Assembly: GCA_001898335.1 (NCBI GenBank)
Contig: MKTS01000016.1
Coordinates: 1-64,000, forward strand
Source of the DNA: Mucilaginibacter sp. 44-25
Lineage (GTDB): Bacteria; Bacteroidota; Bacteroidia; Sphingobacteriales; Sphingobacteriaceae
Direction: 5' to 3'
DNA: 64,000 nt
Below are positions 25,037 to 34,951 of the stretch, one piece after another. A model generated the notes under the pieces. It had not been told where the DNA came from and did no database searches. It worked only from the letters and a program-made list of their open reading frames with translations. Both the position numbers and the translations under genes were made by a program. Every line of letters starts with the position of its first letter. The stretch's first letter is position 1.

Positions 25037-25543
25037 ATGAAGATTGTAGACAGACAAGAATGTATAGTACATTATTCTATCGATCCATATTTCTTTGAAA
25101 ACCATTCGGAATTGAAACGTAGCTATACAACTCATTCAAATTGGCGTAAAGGTGAAGGAAATACCTACATTCTAAATCATGGGATATCGTATTCAGCGGT
25201 AGATAAAAATACTCGCGATCAATTTATCCGCTTCGAAAACCGCTTGAAACTTCAATGCATAATTGAAGATATCGCGGTAGACAGTGCTACTATACTTAAA
25301 GTGAAAGAAGAACTACACCTTTCAGCATCTGAATTTTTACGAACGAACAGTTTGTCTTTTTTTGATATACTTAAATTTCCTGATTTAGAATTTACAGCAG
25401 ATAGGGCGTTAAGAGAAAAAGAAGCATTTATCACCATGACCAAAGATGCTGTAGCCTTAGAGAATAAGTCTAAAGATCAATTAGACCTCGAAAAAATGAT
25501 CGACAGGAACCACCTTATTATCAACATAGCCAAGAAAGAATAA
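25037..25543 (+). CDS. Hypothetical protein (168 aa)
   Basis: The frame begins with TTG at 24998, but the ATG at 25037 (MKIVDRQECIVHYSIDPYF) is a better start. The product is soluble, acidic and helical in its second half, without recognised motifs. Composition is AT-rich compared with the chromosomal genes that follow, so it may belong to the mobile region despite lying beyond the tRNA. Confidence 0.5.
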   Translation: MKIVDRQECIVHYSIDPYFFENHSELKRSYTTHSNWRKGEGNTYILNHGISYSAVDKNTRDQFIRFENRLKLQCIIEDIAVDSATILKVKEELHLSASEFLRTNSLSFFDILKFPDLEFTADRALREKEAFITMTKDAVALENKSKDQLDLEKMIDRNHLIINIAKKE

Positions 25544-25606
25544 CAATATTATCTACGGCAGGCTCTCATGGTACCGATTTTGCAATACCTCTTAAAATTG
25601 CAAACA

Positions 25607-25993
25607 ATGAAGAAAGAAACCGTTAAAACTGCAGCGAGGATATTATTAGGCGCCAACTTGATTGTTGCCGGGATAGGGCACCTTACTTTTGCCCGTAAAG
25701 CTTTCAGGGCGCAGGTACCGGATTGGGTGCCGCTTGATGTTGATGATACCGTAGTTTATTCCGGCTTTGCTGAAATAGCGTTGGGCAGTGCGCTCATCCT
25801 TACACCGAAAGAGCAAAGGGCAAATGTGGGCAAATTTGCGGCAGCATTTTTCGCGGCGGTGTTTCCGGGTAATATATCCCAATATACCAATAAAAGGAGC
25901 GCTTTTGGTTTAGATACAGACGGCAGAAGGCTCACCCGTCTTTTGTTTCAGCCGGCACTCATCTTCTGGGCATTAAAAAGCACCGAAAAGTAA
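25607..25993 (+). CDS. DoxX-family membrane protein
   Basis: About 128 residues from the ATG at 25607 (MKKETVKTAARILLGANLI); an in-frame ATG at 25568 is less likely. There are four hydrophobic segments. The motif IVAGIGHLTFARKAFRAQVPDWVP matches the DoxX-like family, small inner-membrane proteins of poorly known, redox-related role. It is convergent with the DUF4256 gene, six bases between stops. Confidence 0.8.
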   Translation: MKKETVKTAARILLGANLIVAGIGHLTFARKAFRAQVPDWVPLDVDDTVVYSGFAEIALGSALILTPKEQRANVGKFAAAFFAAVFPGNISQYTNKRSAFGLDTDGRRLTRLLFQPALIFWALKSTEK

Positions 25994-25999
25994 GAAACA

Positions 26000-26563
26000 T
26001 CAAACTCTTAAACATCCGCGAAAACCGCGTGCGGCATAATAAGATTGCGCGCCGTTGTGGTACACAAACACCGTATCATAACGGCGATCGGCAAAGATAG
26101 ACCCACCCAGTTTCCTGATGTTTGCAGGGGTTAATAACCAACTGGAAGTTTTAAGGTCAAACTTACCCGATTGCTGTAACGCCTGGTATTGGGTTTCGTT
26201 TAAAAGTTCAATGCCCATTTCCTCTGCCATAGCTACAGCCGAGTTAGCGGGCTTATTTTCTTTTCGCTCGTTTAAAGCCTCGCGGTCATAACAAAGGCTC
26301 CTGCGCCCTGCCGGGCTTTCGGCCGAACAATCGTAGAAAACATACTCACCGGTGGCCGGGTCAAACTCAACTACATCAGGTTCGCCACCTGTGCGCTCCA
26401 TTTCGTTTAATGACCATAGCTTTCCGGCGCTGTTTTTCAGCTTTTCTTCCACAGCAGCCCATTTTATATCCGGATGCCGGCTGGTATTTTTTTCAAAACG
26501 CGATTTTAAAGTGCTCAACAATTCATCCTGCGCGGCAGGGGTTAAACTTTTTGCCTGGCTCAT
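26000..26563 (-). CDS. DUF4256 domain protein
   Basis: A 187-residue soluble protein. The blocks WSLNEMERTGGEPDVV, VFYDCSAESPAGRRSLCYD and LNETQYQALQ are the DUF4256 pattern, a widespread family of unknown function. Length agrees with the family. It is monocistronic and convergent with the DoxX gene. Confidence 0.88.
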   Translation of the reverse strand: MSQAKSLTPAAQDELLSTLKSRFEKNTSRHPDIKWAAVEEKLKNSAGKLWSLNEMERTGGEPDVVEFDPATGEYVFYDCSAESPAGRRSLCYDREALNERKENKPANSAVAMAEEMGIELLNETQYQALQQSGKFDLKTSSWLLTPANIRKLGGSIFADRRYDTVFVYHNGAQSYYAARGFRGCLRV

Positions 26564-26722
26564 CCAAAAAATTTCTTAGGTAAGTAATATATTGCCAATA
26601 TAACTTAAAGTTTTAAAACCTGCCATACCATCAACTGCTGTTTATTGCCCGGCCAGGATAATATGATTATAATCCTGCCGTAATATCACTTTAATAATGG
26701 TTTAATTAATTTACAAAGCCTA

Positions 26723-27979
26723 ATGTCGCTTATGAAAAAAGCATTATTTGCTATCGCCCTGTTGCTCATTTACCTTCCCTTATACGCGCAATATGCAGGC
26801 GCGCTTCCCGGCTATAAAATTATGCCGGGCAATAGCTGGGTTGGGGCAAAAAATTATTACCTGCTTACACTATTTAAAAATGATAGCGCAGTACAGTCAC
26901 TGCTCCGCAATGATGCCGAATTGAAAAAGCTTTCAGCGAACAAAGCCGAAGCTTTACAGGCTGCCATCGGTAATTGTAAAGATGCCCTATGCCTCCCCGC
27001 CGTACAGCAGTTCGGTAACGAAGAAATTGAGCTGGTGAGTAAACGGCTAAATGCCCTGTACAAACCGGGCAACGCTTTAGACAAACTGGTTAAACATCAG
27101 CTGATACCTTCGGGCTGTTATATGCTTTACCAAACAGAAACACCAGCTAACTTGCTGGTAAAAGCCTGGCAACAGGATGCCGCGGCTATAAATTATACCA
27201 TTAGTGTATATGCGCTTGGGAAAAAGCCAAATTACCCGCAAATAGACTCCATCAGCTTTGATGTCCATAAAAAGAGTTATTATACACTCATGTATGATTG
27301 TGCCGAAGAAGTAGCCTCGGTAAAAGATAAATCGCTTTTTTTTAGTTTACCGCTACACGCGGCGCTTACTTACCTGGAAATTAACGAGCGGAACAACGCG
27401 GCCGACTTTGAGCCTATGGCCACCGGTGCCAACAAAGCGGCTGTAGCTGCTATTAAAAAAATAAAATGGGCGAAGTTTACTTACAGCCATATCCTTGTAC
27501 CCGGCGCAGGGCCCGACAACCTCACAACGCCACTTAGCGGTGAGGGAATGCTGCGCTGCAGATCGGGAGCGAGAGCTTATTTTGCAGGCAAGGCTCCTTT
27601 TATTGTGGTATCCGGCGGGTGTGCACATCCCTTTAAAACCAAATACAACGAAGCGCTTGAAATGCGCCGGTATATGATCAATACACTGCATGTGCCGGCC
27701 GGCGCGGTAATTATTGAACCACACGCACGGCATACTACCACTAATATCCGTAATGATGCCCGGCTGGTTTTCAGGTACGGTATACCTTTTAACAAGATCG
27801 CCTTGATCGTTTCAGATAAATACCAGAACGATTTTATTATGACGATGGACAAACGCTGTGTAGCCGAGCTTAACTATGTGCCTTACAAATTGGGCAGGCG
27901 CCTGTCTGATACCGAACTGGAATTTTATCCGCTCATCAGCTCCTTGCAAATTGATGCCGACGAACCGCTTGACCCATAA
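26723..27979 (+). CDS. YdcF/DUF218-family protein with long N-terminal part
   Basis: A 418-residue exported protein with a signal peptide (LLLIYLPLYAQ). Met4 at 26732 may be the real start. Residues 255-400 are the DUF218/YdcF/SanA domain: HILVPGAGP, FIVVSGGCAHP, EALEMRRYMINTLHVP, IIEPHARHTTTNIRND and IALIVSDKYQ. Related proteins act at the envelope; the substrate is unknown. The N-terminal 230 residues have no recognised fold and are unusual, as most family members are about 200-250 residues. The next gene starts two bases after this stop, so they form an operon. Confidence 0.8.
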   Translation: MSLMKKALFAIALLLIYLPLYAQYAGALPGYKIMPGNSWVGAKNYYLLTLFKNDSAVQSLLRNDAELKKLSANKAEALQAAIGNCKDALCLPAVQQFGNEEIELVSKRLNALYKPGNALDKLVKHQLIPSGCYMLYQTETPANLLVKAWQQDAAAINYTISVYALGKKPNYPQIDSISFDVHKKSYYTLMYDCAEEVASVKDKSLFFSLPLHAALTYLEINERNNAADFEPMATGANKAAVAAIKKIKWAKFTYSHILVPGAGPDNLTTPLSGEGMLRCRSGARAYFAGKAPFIVVSGGCAHPFKTKYNEALEMRRYMINTLHVPAGAVIIEPHARHTTTNIRNDARLVFRYGIPFNKIALIVSDKYQNDFIMTMDKRCVAELNYVPYKLGRRLSDTELEFYPLISSLQIDADEPLDP

Positions 27980-27980
27980 C

Positions 27981-28862
27981 ATGAAAAATATCACCATCGC
28001 CTTCGCTCTGTTTACCGCAGTTTTACTTACCGCCGGCTTTGTATCGCAGCATAACATAGATACGCTGATCACCTGCGAAACTACGGTAGATTCATTGGGG
28101 GCCTGCCAGGGCGTTTCCAGGCAAGGTAACCGTATTTTTTTGTATGGCGACCGCGAAGTAGGCATGATACGCGAGTATCGCTGGCGGCAGGATAGTCTTG
28201 CGTATATAGGTAAGGAATACCGGCTTACCGTAAATGGCCATGATGTAATAGGCCACCCTACTGGTATCGCTTTTAACGGGAACGACAAAGTATTTATAGG
28301 CAACTCCATCCGCCTTAACAAAGAAGGCACGCAATGGAAAGCGGTAATTTACCAGGTAAACTGGCCCGGCCTACAAAAAACCGGCACGCTGGATGGTAAC
28401 CTCATCAGCACCATTGATGATGACGCCTGCATACAAGGTACCCGGCCCGAGTACGTGAAGTATGATCACAAATGGTATGTAGCCACTGCCGACTACGGCG
28501 ATAAAGGCAACGAAGTAAGATTATACGCCCCCGAAAAACTTGCCCGTTGCAGCAAAACATCAGAACAGGGTGTGCTTTACAAGAAATTTACCTGTACACC
28601 CTGGGTGCAAAACCTTCATTGGGTAGCAGACAAGGGCATATTGATCCTGATACAAAACCAGGTTGAAGGCCGCAGATGGCGGCTAACCTTTGTTGACCTG
28701 AAAAAATCTGTTGAGGCGGGCACTATGCAGTTAATTAAGCAGGTAGATATTAATACGCGTATGGACGAACTGGAGGGTTTCGCTTTAATCAACGCCGGCA
28801 AAGGAATAGCTGTTACCTCATCGCGCAGCAAAAATGTTAACTATACTCTTACCAACTGGTAG
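27981..28862 (+). CDS. Secreted hypothetical protein, possibly beta-propeller
   Basis: About 293 residues from the ATG at 27981, one base after the YdcF gene stop. The signal peptide is FALFTAVLLTAGFV. The mature part is beta-rich with repeated short strands and turns (YGDREVGMIREYRW, PTGIAFNGNDKVFIG, VKYDHKWYVATADYG), suggesting a propeller. No enzyme motif is recognised. Cotranscription suggests a joint envelope role with the YdcF-type protein. An in-frame ATG at 27876 lies inside the upstream gene and is not used. Confidence 0.65.
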   Translation: MKNITIAFALFTAVLLTAGFVSQHNIDTLITCETTVDSLGACQGVSRQGNRIFLYGDREVGMIREYRWRQDSLAYIGKEYRLTVNGHDVIGHPTGIAFNGNDKVFIGNSIRLNKEGTQWKAVIYQVNWPGLQKTGTLDGNLISTIDDDACIQGTRPEYVKYDHKWYVATADYGDKGNEVRLYAPEKLARCSKTSEQGVLYKKFTCTPWVQNLHWVADKGILILIQNQVEGRRWRLTFVDLKKSVEAGTMQLIKQVDINTRMDELEGFALINAGKGIAVTSSRSKNVNYTLTNW

Positions 28863-29063
28863 CCCCCAAGCGATTAACAAAAAGTTAACCTGCACAACTC
28901 ATTGCGTTAAGACAATGACGGTAGCTTTGTTGCCATTATAGCAAAGTTGCCACCTGAACCTTGCTTTTTACACAAAAAGGCAGCTGGCTTTTTATAAAAA
29001 TTAAAACTGGTTGCCTATGTAACAATATGTCCTCACTCGCTTTTCTATAAGCGTAAAAACACA

Positions 29064-29097
29064 AAAACCGGAGTTGCGCCAACAATCGTCCGGTTTT
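29064..29097 (+). terminator. Hairpin terminator before SusC-like gene
   Basis: AAAACCGGA (29064-29072) pairs with TCCGGTTTT (29089-29097). It ends the upstream transcript; it could also act as a leader attenuator of the SusC gene that starts 60 bases later. The rest of 28863-29157 shows nothing else. Confidence 0.6.
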
Positions 29098-29157
29098 AGT
29101 TATCGCTTGTCAAATTACTTGTACTACAGAGTCCTTTAACAATTAACACTTAAATGT

Positions 29158-32100
29158 ATGCAAAAAAAGATTACTGCTAATCTTTTAAAGCGAACATTTA
29201 ACGGTATAAGCTTTATTATATTGTTAATGTTTGCTGTACCGGCAAATGCCGGTAAACCAGCGGTTAAAACAGCCGCATTTGAAACCATAACCGGTACCGT
29301 GGTTGATGAAACCGACCTGCCACTTCCCGGTGTAACCGTAAAGGTAAAAAACACTTCCATAGCCACCAGTACCGATGTAAAAGGCCACTTTAGCATTAAT
29401 GCTGAAAGAGGCTCTGTACTCGTATTTAGTTTTGTAGGGTACATTAGCCAGGAAGCTGCTTACCAGGGAACGCCCCTGCGTGTGAAACTTAAACCACAGG
29501 CTAATATGCTTAATGAGGTAGTAGCCATTGGTTACCAAACCATGCGTAAAAGCGATGTTACCGGCGCTGTATCAAGCGTAAAAGCTAATGAGCTTAACCT
29601 GGCTGCACCCACGTTGGGCCAGGCATTGGTGGGTAAGGTAGCCGGTGTGCAGGTTTCACAAACCTCAGGCGCGCCATATCAAAGCACCAAGATACGCGTA
29701 CGCGGTGTTGGCTCGTTCAATGCCAGTTCAGACCCTCTGTACGTGATTGACGGTTACCCGGCCAATAATGATGTTTATATTAACCCTGAGGATGTTGAAT
29801 CAATTGATATATTAAAAGATGCTGCTTCGGCTGCTATTTATGGTTCAAGGGCATCGGGTGGTGTGGTCATCATCACTACCAAACATGGTAAAGAAGGTAA
29901 AGGTAAATTTGAATACGATGTACAGGTGGGCAGCGACCAACTGGCCAAAAAAGTAAAATTGCTTAACTCCGACCAGTTTGCACAATTAGTAATTGATGGA
30001 CGTAACAACGCCTACAAAGACCTTTGGATAAATACCGGCCACACCTGGAACGACGCCATGTACTCTGACCCTAACGCTACCCGTGTAGCTAATGTAGGCA
30101 ATGCCGGCAGTGTGCAGATTCCGACATATTTATATGATTTCCCAAGCCAATCGCTCATTCACCAAACTGTAAACACTGATTGGCAGGATGAGCTATATCG
30201 CAACACCTTTTTCCAGAAACATACGCTTGCCTTTTCGGGCGGTAGTAATGGTACACGCTACTATATTAGCGGCGCTTACCAGAACCAACCGGGTATCATC
30301 GTATCATCTGGTCAGGAACGTTATAACTTCCGCTCTAATATAGAGTCGGACATTAGTAAGAAGTTCCACGTAGGCGCCAACGTATCTTACACCCAAAACT
30401 ATAACCGCGAAACTCAGGAAGGCCGTTTTGACCATGGACCAATACTTGGAGCGCTGATATACATGCCTTTCTTCCCGGCATATAACCCGGATGGCTCGCT
30501 GGCCACCAATGCAGCTGCATCTCAATCATCCGCTTACGGCTACCAAAGTATTGAAAACCCTGTTGCACTGGCCACACGCACTAAAATTAGCAGGAAGGGT
30601 TATCGTACCAGCATTAATGCTGTAGCATCTTATAAAATAATTGACGCGCTTACGTTGAAAGCTAACGTAGGTACAAACACCTATAACGAGAAATACGATT
30701 ATTACCTGCCTACCACGCTCAGCAGCGGTGCAAACCCTCCGGGATCGCCACAGGCCGTTGCCGCCGCTACCGCTATAGCGCAAACTACCACCGTTAACGA
30801 CCAGTTAGCCGAGTTTACCCTCAACTACAACAAGCAACTTGGCAAACACCGTGTTGACGCGCTTGCCGGTTACACCGTTCAAAAAACGTCAAGTGATATC
30901 GTGGGTGTAACCGCTAAAGGTTTCCAGAACGATAACGTGACTGAAATTACAGGTAAAGGTGCCGATGCTTCTTTCTTCTCCTTAAACAGCAATACGGGTA
31001 AAACAGTAAACACTCTGTTATCTTACTTTAGCCGTGTAGCTTATAACTACGCTAACAAATATTATTTAACAGGTTCGTTCCGTGCAGATGGTTCAGCCCG
31101 TTTCGGCACCAATAATAAATACGGTTACTTCCCATCAGTAGCAGCCGGGTGGACGCTTTCAGAAGAGCCTTTTTATAACAATTTGCTGGGCGATCAGTCA
31201 ACCGTTAAACTTCGCGCCAGCTGGGGCTTAAGTGGTAACTACAATATCCCTAACTATGGTTACCTGCAAACCCTCTCTAACCCTACAGGTGTGGTATTTG
31301 GGGCGCCGGGTGCAGTTGCATCTGCTACTTATCCAAATGGGCTTACAGACCCTAACCTGAGTTGGGAATCAACCTCGCAATACAATGTTGGCGCCGAGTT
31401 TGGTTTACTTAAAGGCCGTTTAGCACTTATTGCTAACTACTACATTGGTAAATCATACAACCTGTTGTATAACCAGCCCATATCAGCCATATCGGGCGCA
31501 ACCACTATTCTTACCAACCTGCGCAATGCCGAGATCCGCAACAGGGGTTTCGACTTCCAGTTGGATGGCCGCGCGGTAAGCACTAAAGATTTTACCCTTA
31601 ACCTAAGCGGTAACATCTCTATTAACCGCAACATGGTAACCAAATTAAGCAGTAACAATACTATTATAATTAACGGTGCCGAGCGCTCATACCTCACCAA
31701 TATTACCCAGCAGGGGCAGCCTGTAGGTATGTTCTATGGCTTTAAGGTAGCCGGTATGGTAACTGCCGATAATATCAATAAAGTTGCGCCATCAGCCTCA
31801 CAATCGAACCCGCTGCATGTAGGCGACCTATATTTTCAGGATACCAACCATGACGGGATAATTAATGATGCTGATAAAACAGTAATTGGTAACCCCTACC
31901 CGGATTTTACTTACGGGTTTGCCGTTAACGCTACTTATCGCAAGTTTGACCTGAGCGCATCATTCAACGGCTCTAAAGGCAACCAGGTATTGGATGGCCA
32001 GGATTACTACCTGTACAATATGGAAGGCTCAGGCAACCAGTATGCCGACGTGGCACAGCGCTACCGCGACGCGGCTAACCCGGGCAATGGGGTAGTTTAC

Positions 32101-32436
32101 CGTGCATCGCGTGCGGGTACGCAAAGTAATAGCACTCGCCTGTCTACCTTTTACCTGCAGGATGGCTCTTTCCTGCGTTGTAACAACATCACTTTGGGCT
32201 ACACACTGCCCAAGACAATTGTAAGTGCTATCGGCATGAGCAACCTGCGTATATACGGTACAGTGGTTAATGCCTTCACTATTACCAAATACAAAGGCTA
32301 TAATCCCGAGGTTGATTACAACTTTAGTAGCGGCGCATCAAACAATACGCAGCCGGCCAACCTGGCACCGGGTATTGACTATGGCGTGTACCCGCTGGTG
32401 CGTTCATACAACCTTGGCATAAGAGCTACATTCTAA
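29158..32436 (+). CDS. SusC/RagA-type TonB-dependent outer-membrane transporter
   Basis: A 1092-residue protein. A signal peptide (1-31, ending PANA) is followed by a carboxypeptidase-D regulatory-like domain (ITGTVVDETDLPLPGVTVKV, about 42-125), then the TonB plug (VVAIGYQTMRKSDVTGAVSSV; RVRGVGSFNASSDPLYVIDGYP; AAIYGSRASGGVVIITTK, about 120-240). A long beta barrel ends in the C-terminal Phe. It forms an active uptake pore with the SusD-like lipoprotein encoded 6 bases downstream. The adjacent glycerophosphodiesterase suggests a phosphodiester-containing substrate rather than a plain glycan (inference). No anti-sigma/sigma pair is next to it. Confidence 0.95.
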   Translation: MQKKITANLLKRTFNGISFIILLMFAVPANAGKPAVKTAAFETITGTVVDETDLPLPGVTVKVKNTSIATSTDVKGHFSINAERGSVLVFSFVGYISQEAAYQGTPLRVKLKPQANMLNEVVAIGYQTMRKSDVTGAVSSVKANELNLAAPTLGQALVGKVAGVQVSQTSGAPYQSTKIRVRGVGSFNASSDPLYVIDGYPANNDVYINPEDVESIDILKDAASAAIYGSRASGGVVIITTKHGKEGKGKFEYDVQVGSDQLAKKVKLLNSDQFAQLVIDGRNNAYKDLWINTGHTWNDAMYSDPNATRVANVGNAGSVQIPTYLYDFPSQSLIHQTVNTDWQDELYRNTFFQKHTLAFSGGSNGTRYYISGAYQNQPGIIVSSGQERYNFRSNIESDISKKFHVGANVSYTQNYNRETQEGRFDHGPILGALIYMPFFPAYNPDGSLATNAAASQSSAYGYQSIENPVALATRTKISRKGYRTSINAVASYKIIDALTLKANVGTNTYNEKYDYYLPTTLSSGANPPGSPQAVAAATAIAQTTTVNDQLAEFTLNYNKQLGKHRVDALAGYTVQKTSSDIVGVTAKGFQNDNVTEITGKGADASFFSLNSNTGKTVNTLLSYFSRVAYNYANKYYLTGSFRADGSARFGTNNKYGYFPSVAAGWTLSEEPFYNNLLGDQSTVKLRASWGLSGNYNIPNYGYLQTLSNPTGVVFGAPGAVASATYPNGLTDPNLSWESTSQYNVGAEFGLLKGRLALIANYYIGKSYNLLYNQPISAISGATTILTNLRNAEIRNRGFDFQLDGRAVSTKDFTLNLSGNISINRNMVTKLSSNNTIIINGAERSYLTNITQQGQPVGMFYGFKVAGMVTADNINKVAPSASQSNPLHVGDLYFQDTNHDGIINDADKTVIGNPYPDFTYGFAVNATYRKFDLSASFNGSKGNQVLDGQDYYLYNMEGSGNQYADVAQRYRDAANPGNGVVYRASRAGTQSNSTRLSTFYLQDGSFLRCNNITLGYTLPKTIVSAIGMSNLRIYGTVVNAFTITKYKGYNPEVDYNFSSGASNNTQPANLAPGIDYGVYPLVRSYNLGIRATF

Positions 32437-32442
32437 TTTTTA

Positions 32443-33990
32443 ATGATTAAAGAGATGAAGAAAAATATAATCATAACCATGAGTGCAGCGCTGCTTGCTT
32501 TAGCCATGCCCTCATGTAAAAAAGATTTCCTGGACCAGAAAAACCCCAATGCCATTGCCCTTAGCGAAGCTTTAAAATCACCATCAGATGTTTTAAGCGC
32601 GGTTAACGGTATCTACCAGTCGCTACGCAGCAGTAACAACATTGGCGAGAACAGCGGGTTATGGACAGATGAACGCTCGGACGATACCGGCCGCAACGAC
32701 AACCAATCTAACGCGGGAGAGCCCTTCCAGTTTAACGATTTTTCGTTACTACCAAGCAACACTTACCTAAAGAGCCATTGGGTATCTTTATATGGCACCA
32801 TTTCACGTGCCAATGTGGTATTATCAAATATTGATAATGTAACCTTTACCGATGCTAACCAGAAACAACAATATATTGCCGAAGCCAAATTCCTGCGCGC
32901 GGTAATGTACTTTCACCTGGTGCGTTTGTGGGGCGATGTACCTTTGGTAACCAAACAGCTTACCTATGCCGAGCTACCCGCCAATACTTTCCGCGAAAAG
33001 CAGGCAACTGTTTACGCGCAGATCGTTACCGATCTTAAAGACGCGCTTAACAGCACGCTGCCCGATCTTCAGTCGGGTTCGGGATTGGGTCGCGCCTCAA
33101 AAGCCGCCATCAACGCAACCCTGGGGCAGGTGTATTTAACTATGGCCACCACACAGGACCAGAGCAAGCGTACCGAGAACCTCAATAACTCTAAAACCTA
33201 CCTGCTTGCAGCTTACAACGTACGCAAGTTCGGCGCGTTAAGCAGTATACCTTATACTGATGTGTTTGACGTTACTAAAAAGTCGACCTGCCCGGAGATC
33301 ATCTGGCAGATCGTGAACAAACAGGGCGACCCGGTTTACAGCTCCTCCATAGCGGCTAACAACCAGGCAAAAGGCGAAAACATCAACTCGCTCATTACCT
33401 CATCAGGCGTGGGTGGCAACGTAACCCGCGACCTTATTTTAGAATATGAGCAAGGCGACCCGCGTATGGCTTTTTCAGTAAAATTCGCCAATGACCCAAT
33501 TGTTAAGGATTACTTTATTACCAAGTACCGCGATACCAGCCCTACGGCATCCAACCTGGGTTACGGCGGTAACGACTGGATACTGATCCGTTATGCCGAC
33601 GTGATACTCATGCTGGCCGAAGTAAGTAATTACCTGGGCGATACCGGTGGTGCCATTAATTACCTGGATATGGTACGCACCAGGGCAGGTATGCCAACTT
33701 ATGCTGTTTCATTAACCAACCCGGCCTATGCTGCAAAGTATACCGACCTCAGGATGGCTATCCTGCACGAACGCCGTGCAGAGCTTGCCTTTGAGCACCA
33801 CCGCTGGTTTGATCTGCTGCGTACTTTTAGTACTGACGAACTGGTTACTTATTTTAAGAGTAAAAGCCAGTCGAACTTTGGCATAGCTAAATTGGCCAAT
33901 TTTAGCTCGAAAGACAGGTACTTCCCTATTCCGTTTGATGAGTATAAACTGAATCCGGAAAAGATGTATCAAAACCCGGGCTACCAATAA
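32443..33990 (+). CDS. SusD/RagB-type surface lipoprotein
   Basis: A 515-residue lipoprotein: the lipobox LAMPSC puts the lipidated Cys at residue 25 (start could also be Met5 at 32455). The body shows the SusD helical/TPR pattern (YIAEAKFLRAVMYFHLVRLWGDVPLV) and the C-terminal block (LAFEHHRWFDLLRTF; RYFPIPFDEYKLNP). It caps the SusC-like barrel and captures ligand at the surface. A hairpin terminator follows at 34000-34024, separating it partly from the phosphodiesterase gene. Confidence 0.95.
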   Translation: MIKEMKKNIIITMSAALLALAMPSCKKDFLDQKNPNAIALSEALKSPSDVLSAVNGIYQSLRSSNNIGENSGLWTDERSDDTGRNDNQSNAGEPFQFNDFSLLPSNTYLKSHWVSLYGTISRANVVLSNIDNVTFTDANQKQQYIAEAKFLRAVMYFHLVRLWGDVPLVTKQLTYAELPANTFREKQATVYAQIVTDLKDALNSTLPDLQSGSGLGRASKAAINATLGQVYLTMATTQDQSKRTENLNNSKTYLLAAYNVRKFGALSSIPYTDVFDVTKKSTCPEIIWQIVNKQGDPVYSSSIAANNQAKGENINSLITSSGVGGNVTRDLILEYEQGDPRMAFSVKFANDPIVKDYFITKYRDTSPTASNLGYGGNDWILIRYADVILMLAEVSNYLGDTGGAINYLDMVRTRAGMPTYAVSLTNPAYAAKYTDLRMAILHERRAELAFEHHRWFDLLRTFSTDELVTYFKSKSQSNFGIAKLANFSSKDRYFPIPFDEYKLNPEKMYQNPGYQ

Positions 33991-33999
33991 ATTTACCAT

Positions 34000-34024
34000 A
34001 AGGGGGATATATTTTATCCCCCTT
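34000..34024 (+). terminator. Hairpin between SusD-like and phosphodiesterase genes
   Basis: AAGGGGGATA (34000-34009) pairs with TATCCCCCTT (34015-34024), followed by GTTTATTTTT. Located 20 bases before the next start, it is probably a partial terminator that lowers expression of the last gene. Confidence 0.8.
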
Positions 34025-34043
34025 GTTTATTTTTAACCGATAT

Positions 34044-34901
34044 ATGAAAATCAGATCTTTTTTAATTTTATTGCTTTTAGGTGCAGGGCAGGCATTCGCT
34101 CAAAAAACAGTTATGGTTACCGCTCACCGCGGCGACTGGCGTAACGCGCCCGAAAACTCGTTAAGGGCATTTGAAAACGCGGCCGCCATGGGTGTTGATA
34201 TGGTTGAGCTGGACCTGGGTAAAACCCGCGACAGCGTACTCATTATTATGCACGACCAAACCATTGACCGCACCACCAATGGTAAAGGTCGCCCGGCCGA
34301 TTATACTCTGGCCGAGCTGCGTAAATTTGGTTTAAAAAACGGGCTTGGCAGGGTTACCCGTAACCATATCCCTACCTTTAAGGAGGTAATGCTGGCATTG
34401 AAGGGAAAACCGGTAATGGTTAACCTGGACAAAAGTTACCCTTATTACCGCGAAGCTTATGCCGTTTTAAAAGAAACCGGTACATTGAAACAGGCTGTTT
34501 TTAAAGCCGAAGTTACCTACCCAATGCTGCACCAGCGTTATGGCAGTTTAATTGACAGCATTACCTACATGCCCGTTGTTAACCTGGATAAAGCTGATGC
34601 CCGGGCTAACATCAAAGATTATCTGCAGCACATGAAACCATGGGCGTTTGAACTCAACTTTAAAAGCGATACCTCATCGGTGTTAAAAGATAATAAATTT
34701 ATTACCCGCACAGGTGCGCGTGTTTGGCTAAACGCTTTATGGACTTCTTTAAACGCCGGGCACGAAGATGACCTGGCAGTTGAGGATGGCAATACCAAAG
34801 ATAGCTGGGATTGGCTTATAAACCACGGAGCAGCTGTTATACAAACAGACCGGCCCAAAGAATTACTACAATACTTGCGAAGTAAACATCTGCATAAATA
34901 A
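34044..34901 (+). CDS. Exported glycerophosphodiester phosphodiesterase family protein
   Basis: About 285 residues from the ATG at 34044 (MKIRSFLILLLLGAGQAFAQ, signal peptide). GDPD motifs: TAHRGDWRNAPENSLRAF with the catalytic His, VELDLGKTRD with the metal-binding Glu and Asp, and MHDQTIDRTTNG with the second His. The C-terminal part is WDWLINHGAAVIQTDRP. It hydrolyses glycerophosphodiesters to glycerol 3-phosphate and an alcohol in the periplasm. The site downstream of SusC/SusD suggests it processes the imported ligand. Confidence 0.9.
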   Translation: MKIRSFLILLLLGAGQAFAQKTVMVTAHRGDWRNAPENSLRAFENAAAMGVDMVELDLGKTRDSVLIIMHDQTIDRTTNGKGRPADYTLAELRKFGLKNGLGRVTRNHIPTFKEVMLALKGKPVMVNLDKSYPYYREAYAVLKETGTLKQAVFKAEVTYPMLHQRYGSLIDSITYMPVVNLDKADARANIKDYLQHMKPWAFELNFKSDTSSVLKDNKFITRTGARVWLNALWTSLNAGHEDDLAVEDGNTKDSWDWLINHGAAVIQTDRPKELLQYLRSKHLHK

Positions 34902-34913
34902 CTCTTATTAACT

Positions 34914-34943
34914 AAACAGGCTCCGCTATAACGGAGCCTGTTT
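34914..34943 (+). terminator. Terminator of phosphodiesterase gene
   Basis: AAACAGGCTCCG (34914-34925) pairs with CGGAGCCTGTTT (34932-34943), followed by GGCTTTT. It lies between convergent genes and may serve both. Confidence 0.85.
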
Positions 34944-34951
34944 GGCTTTTA

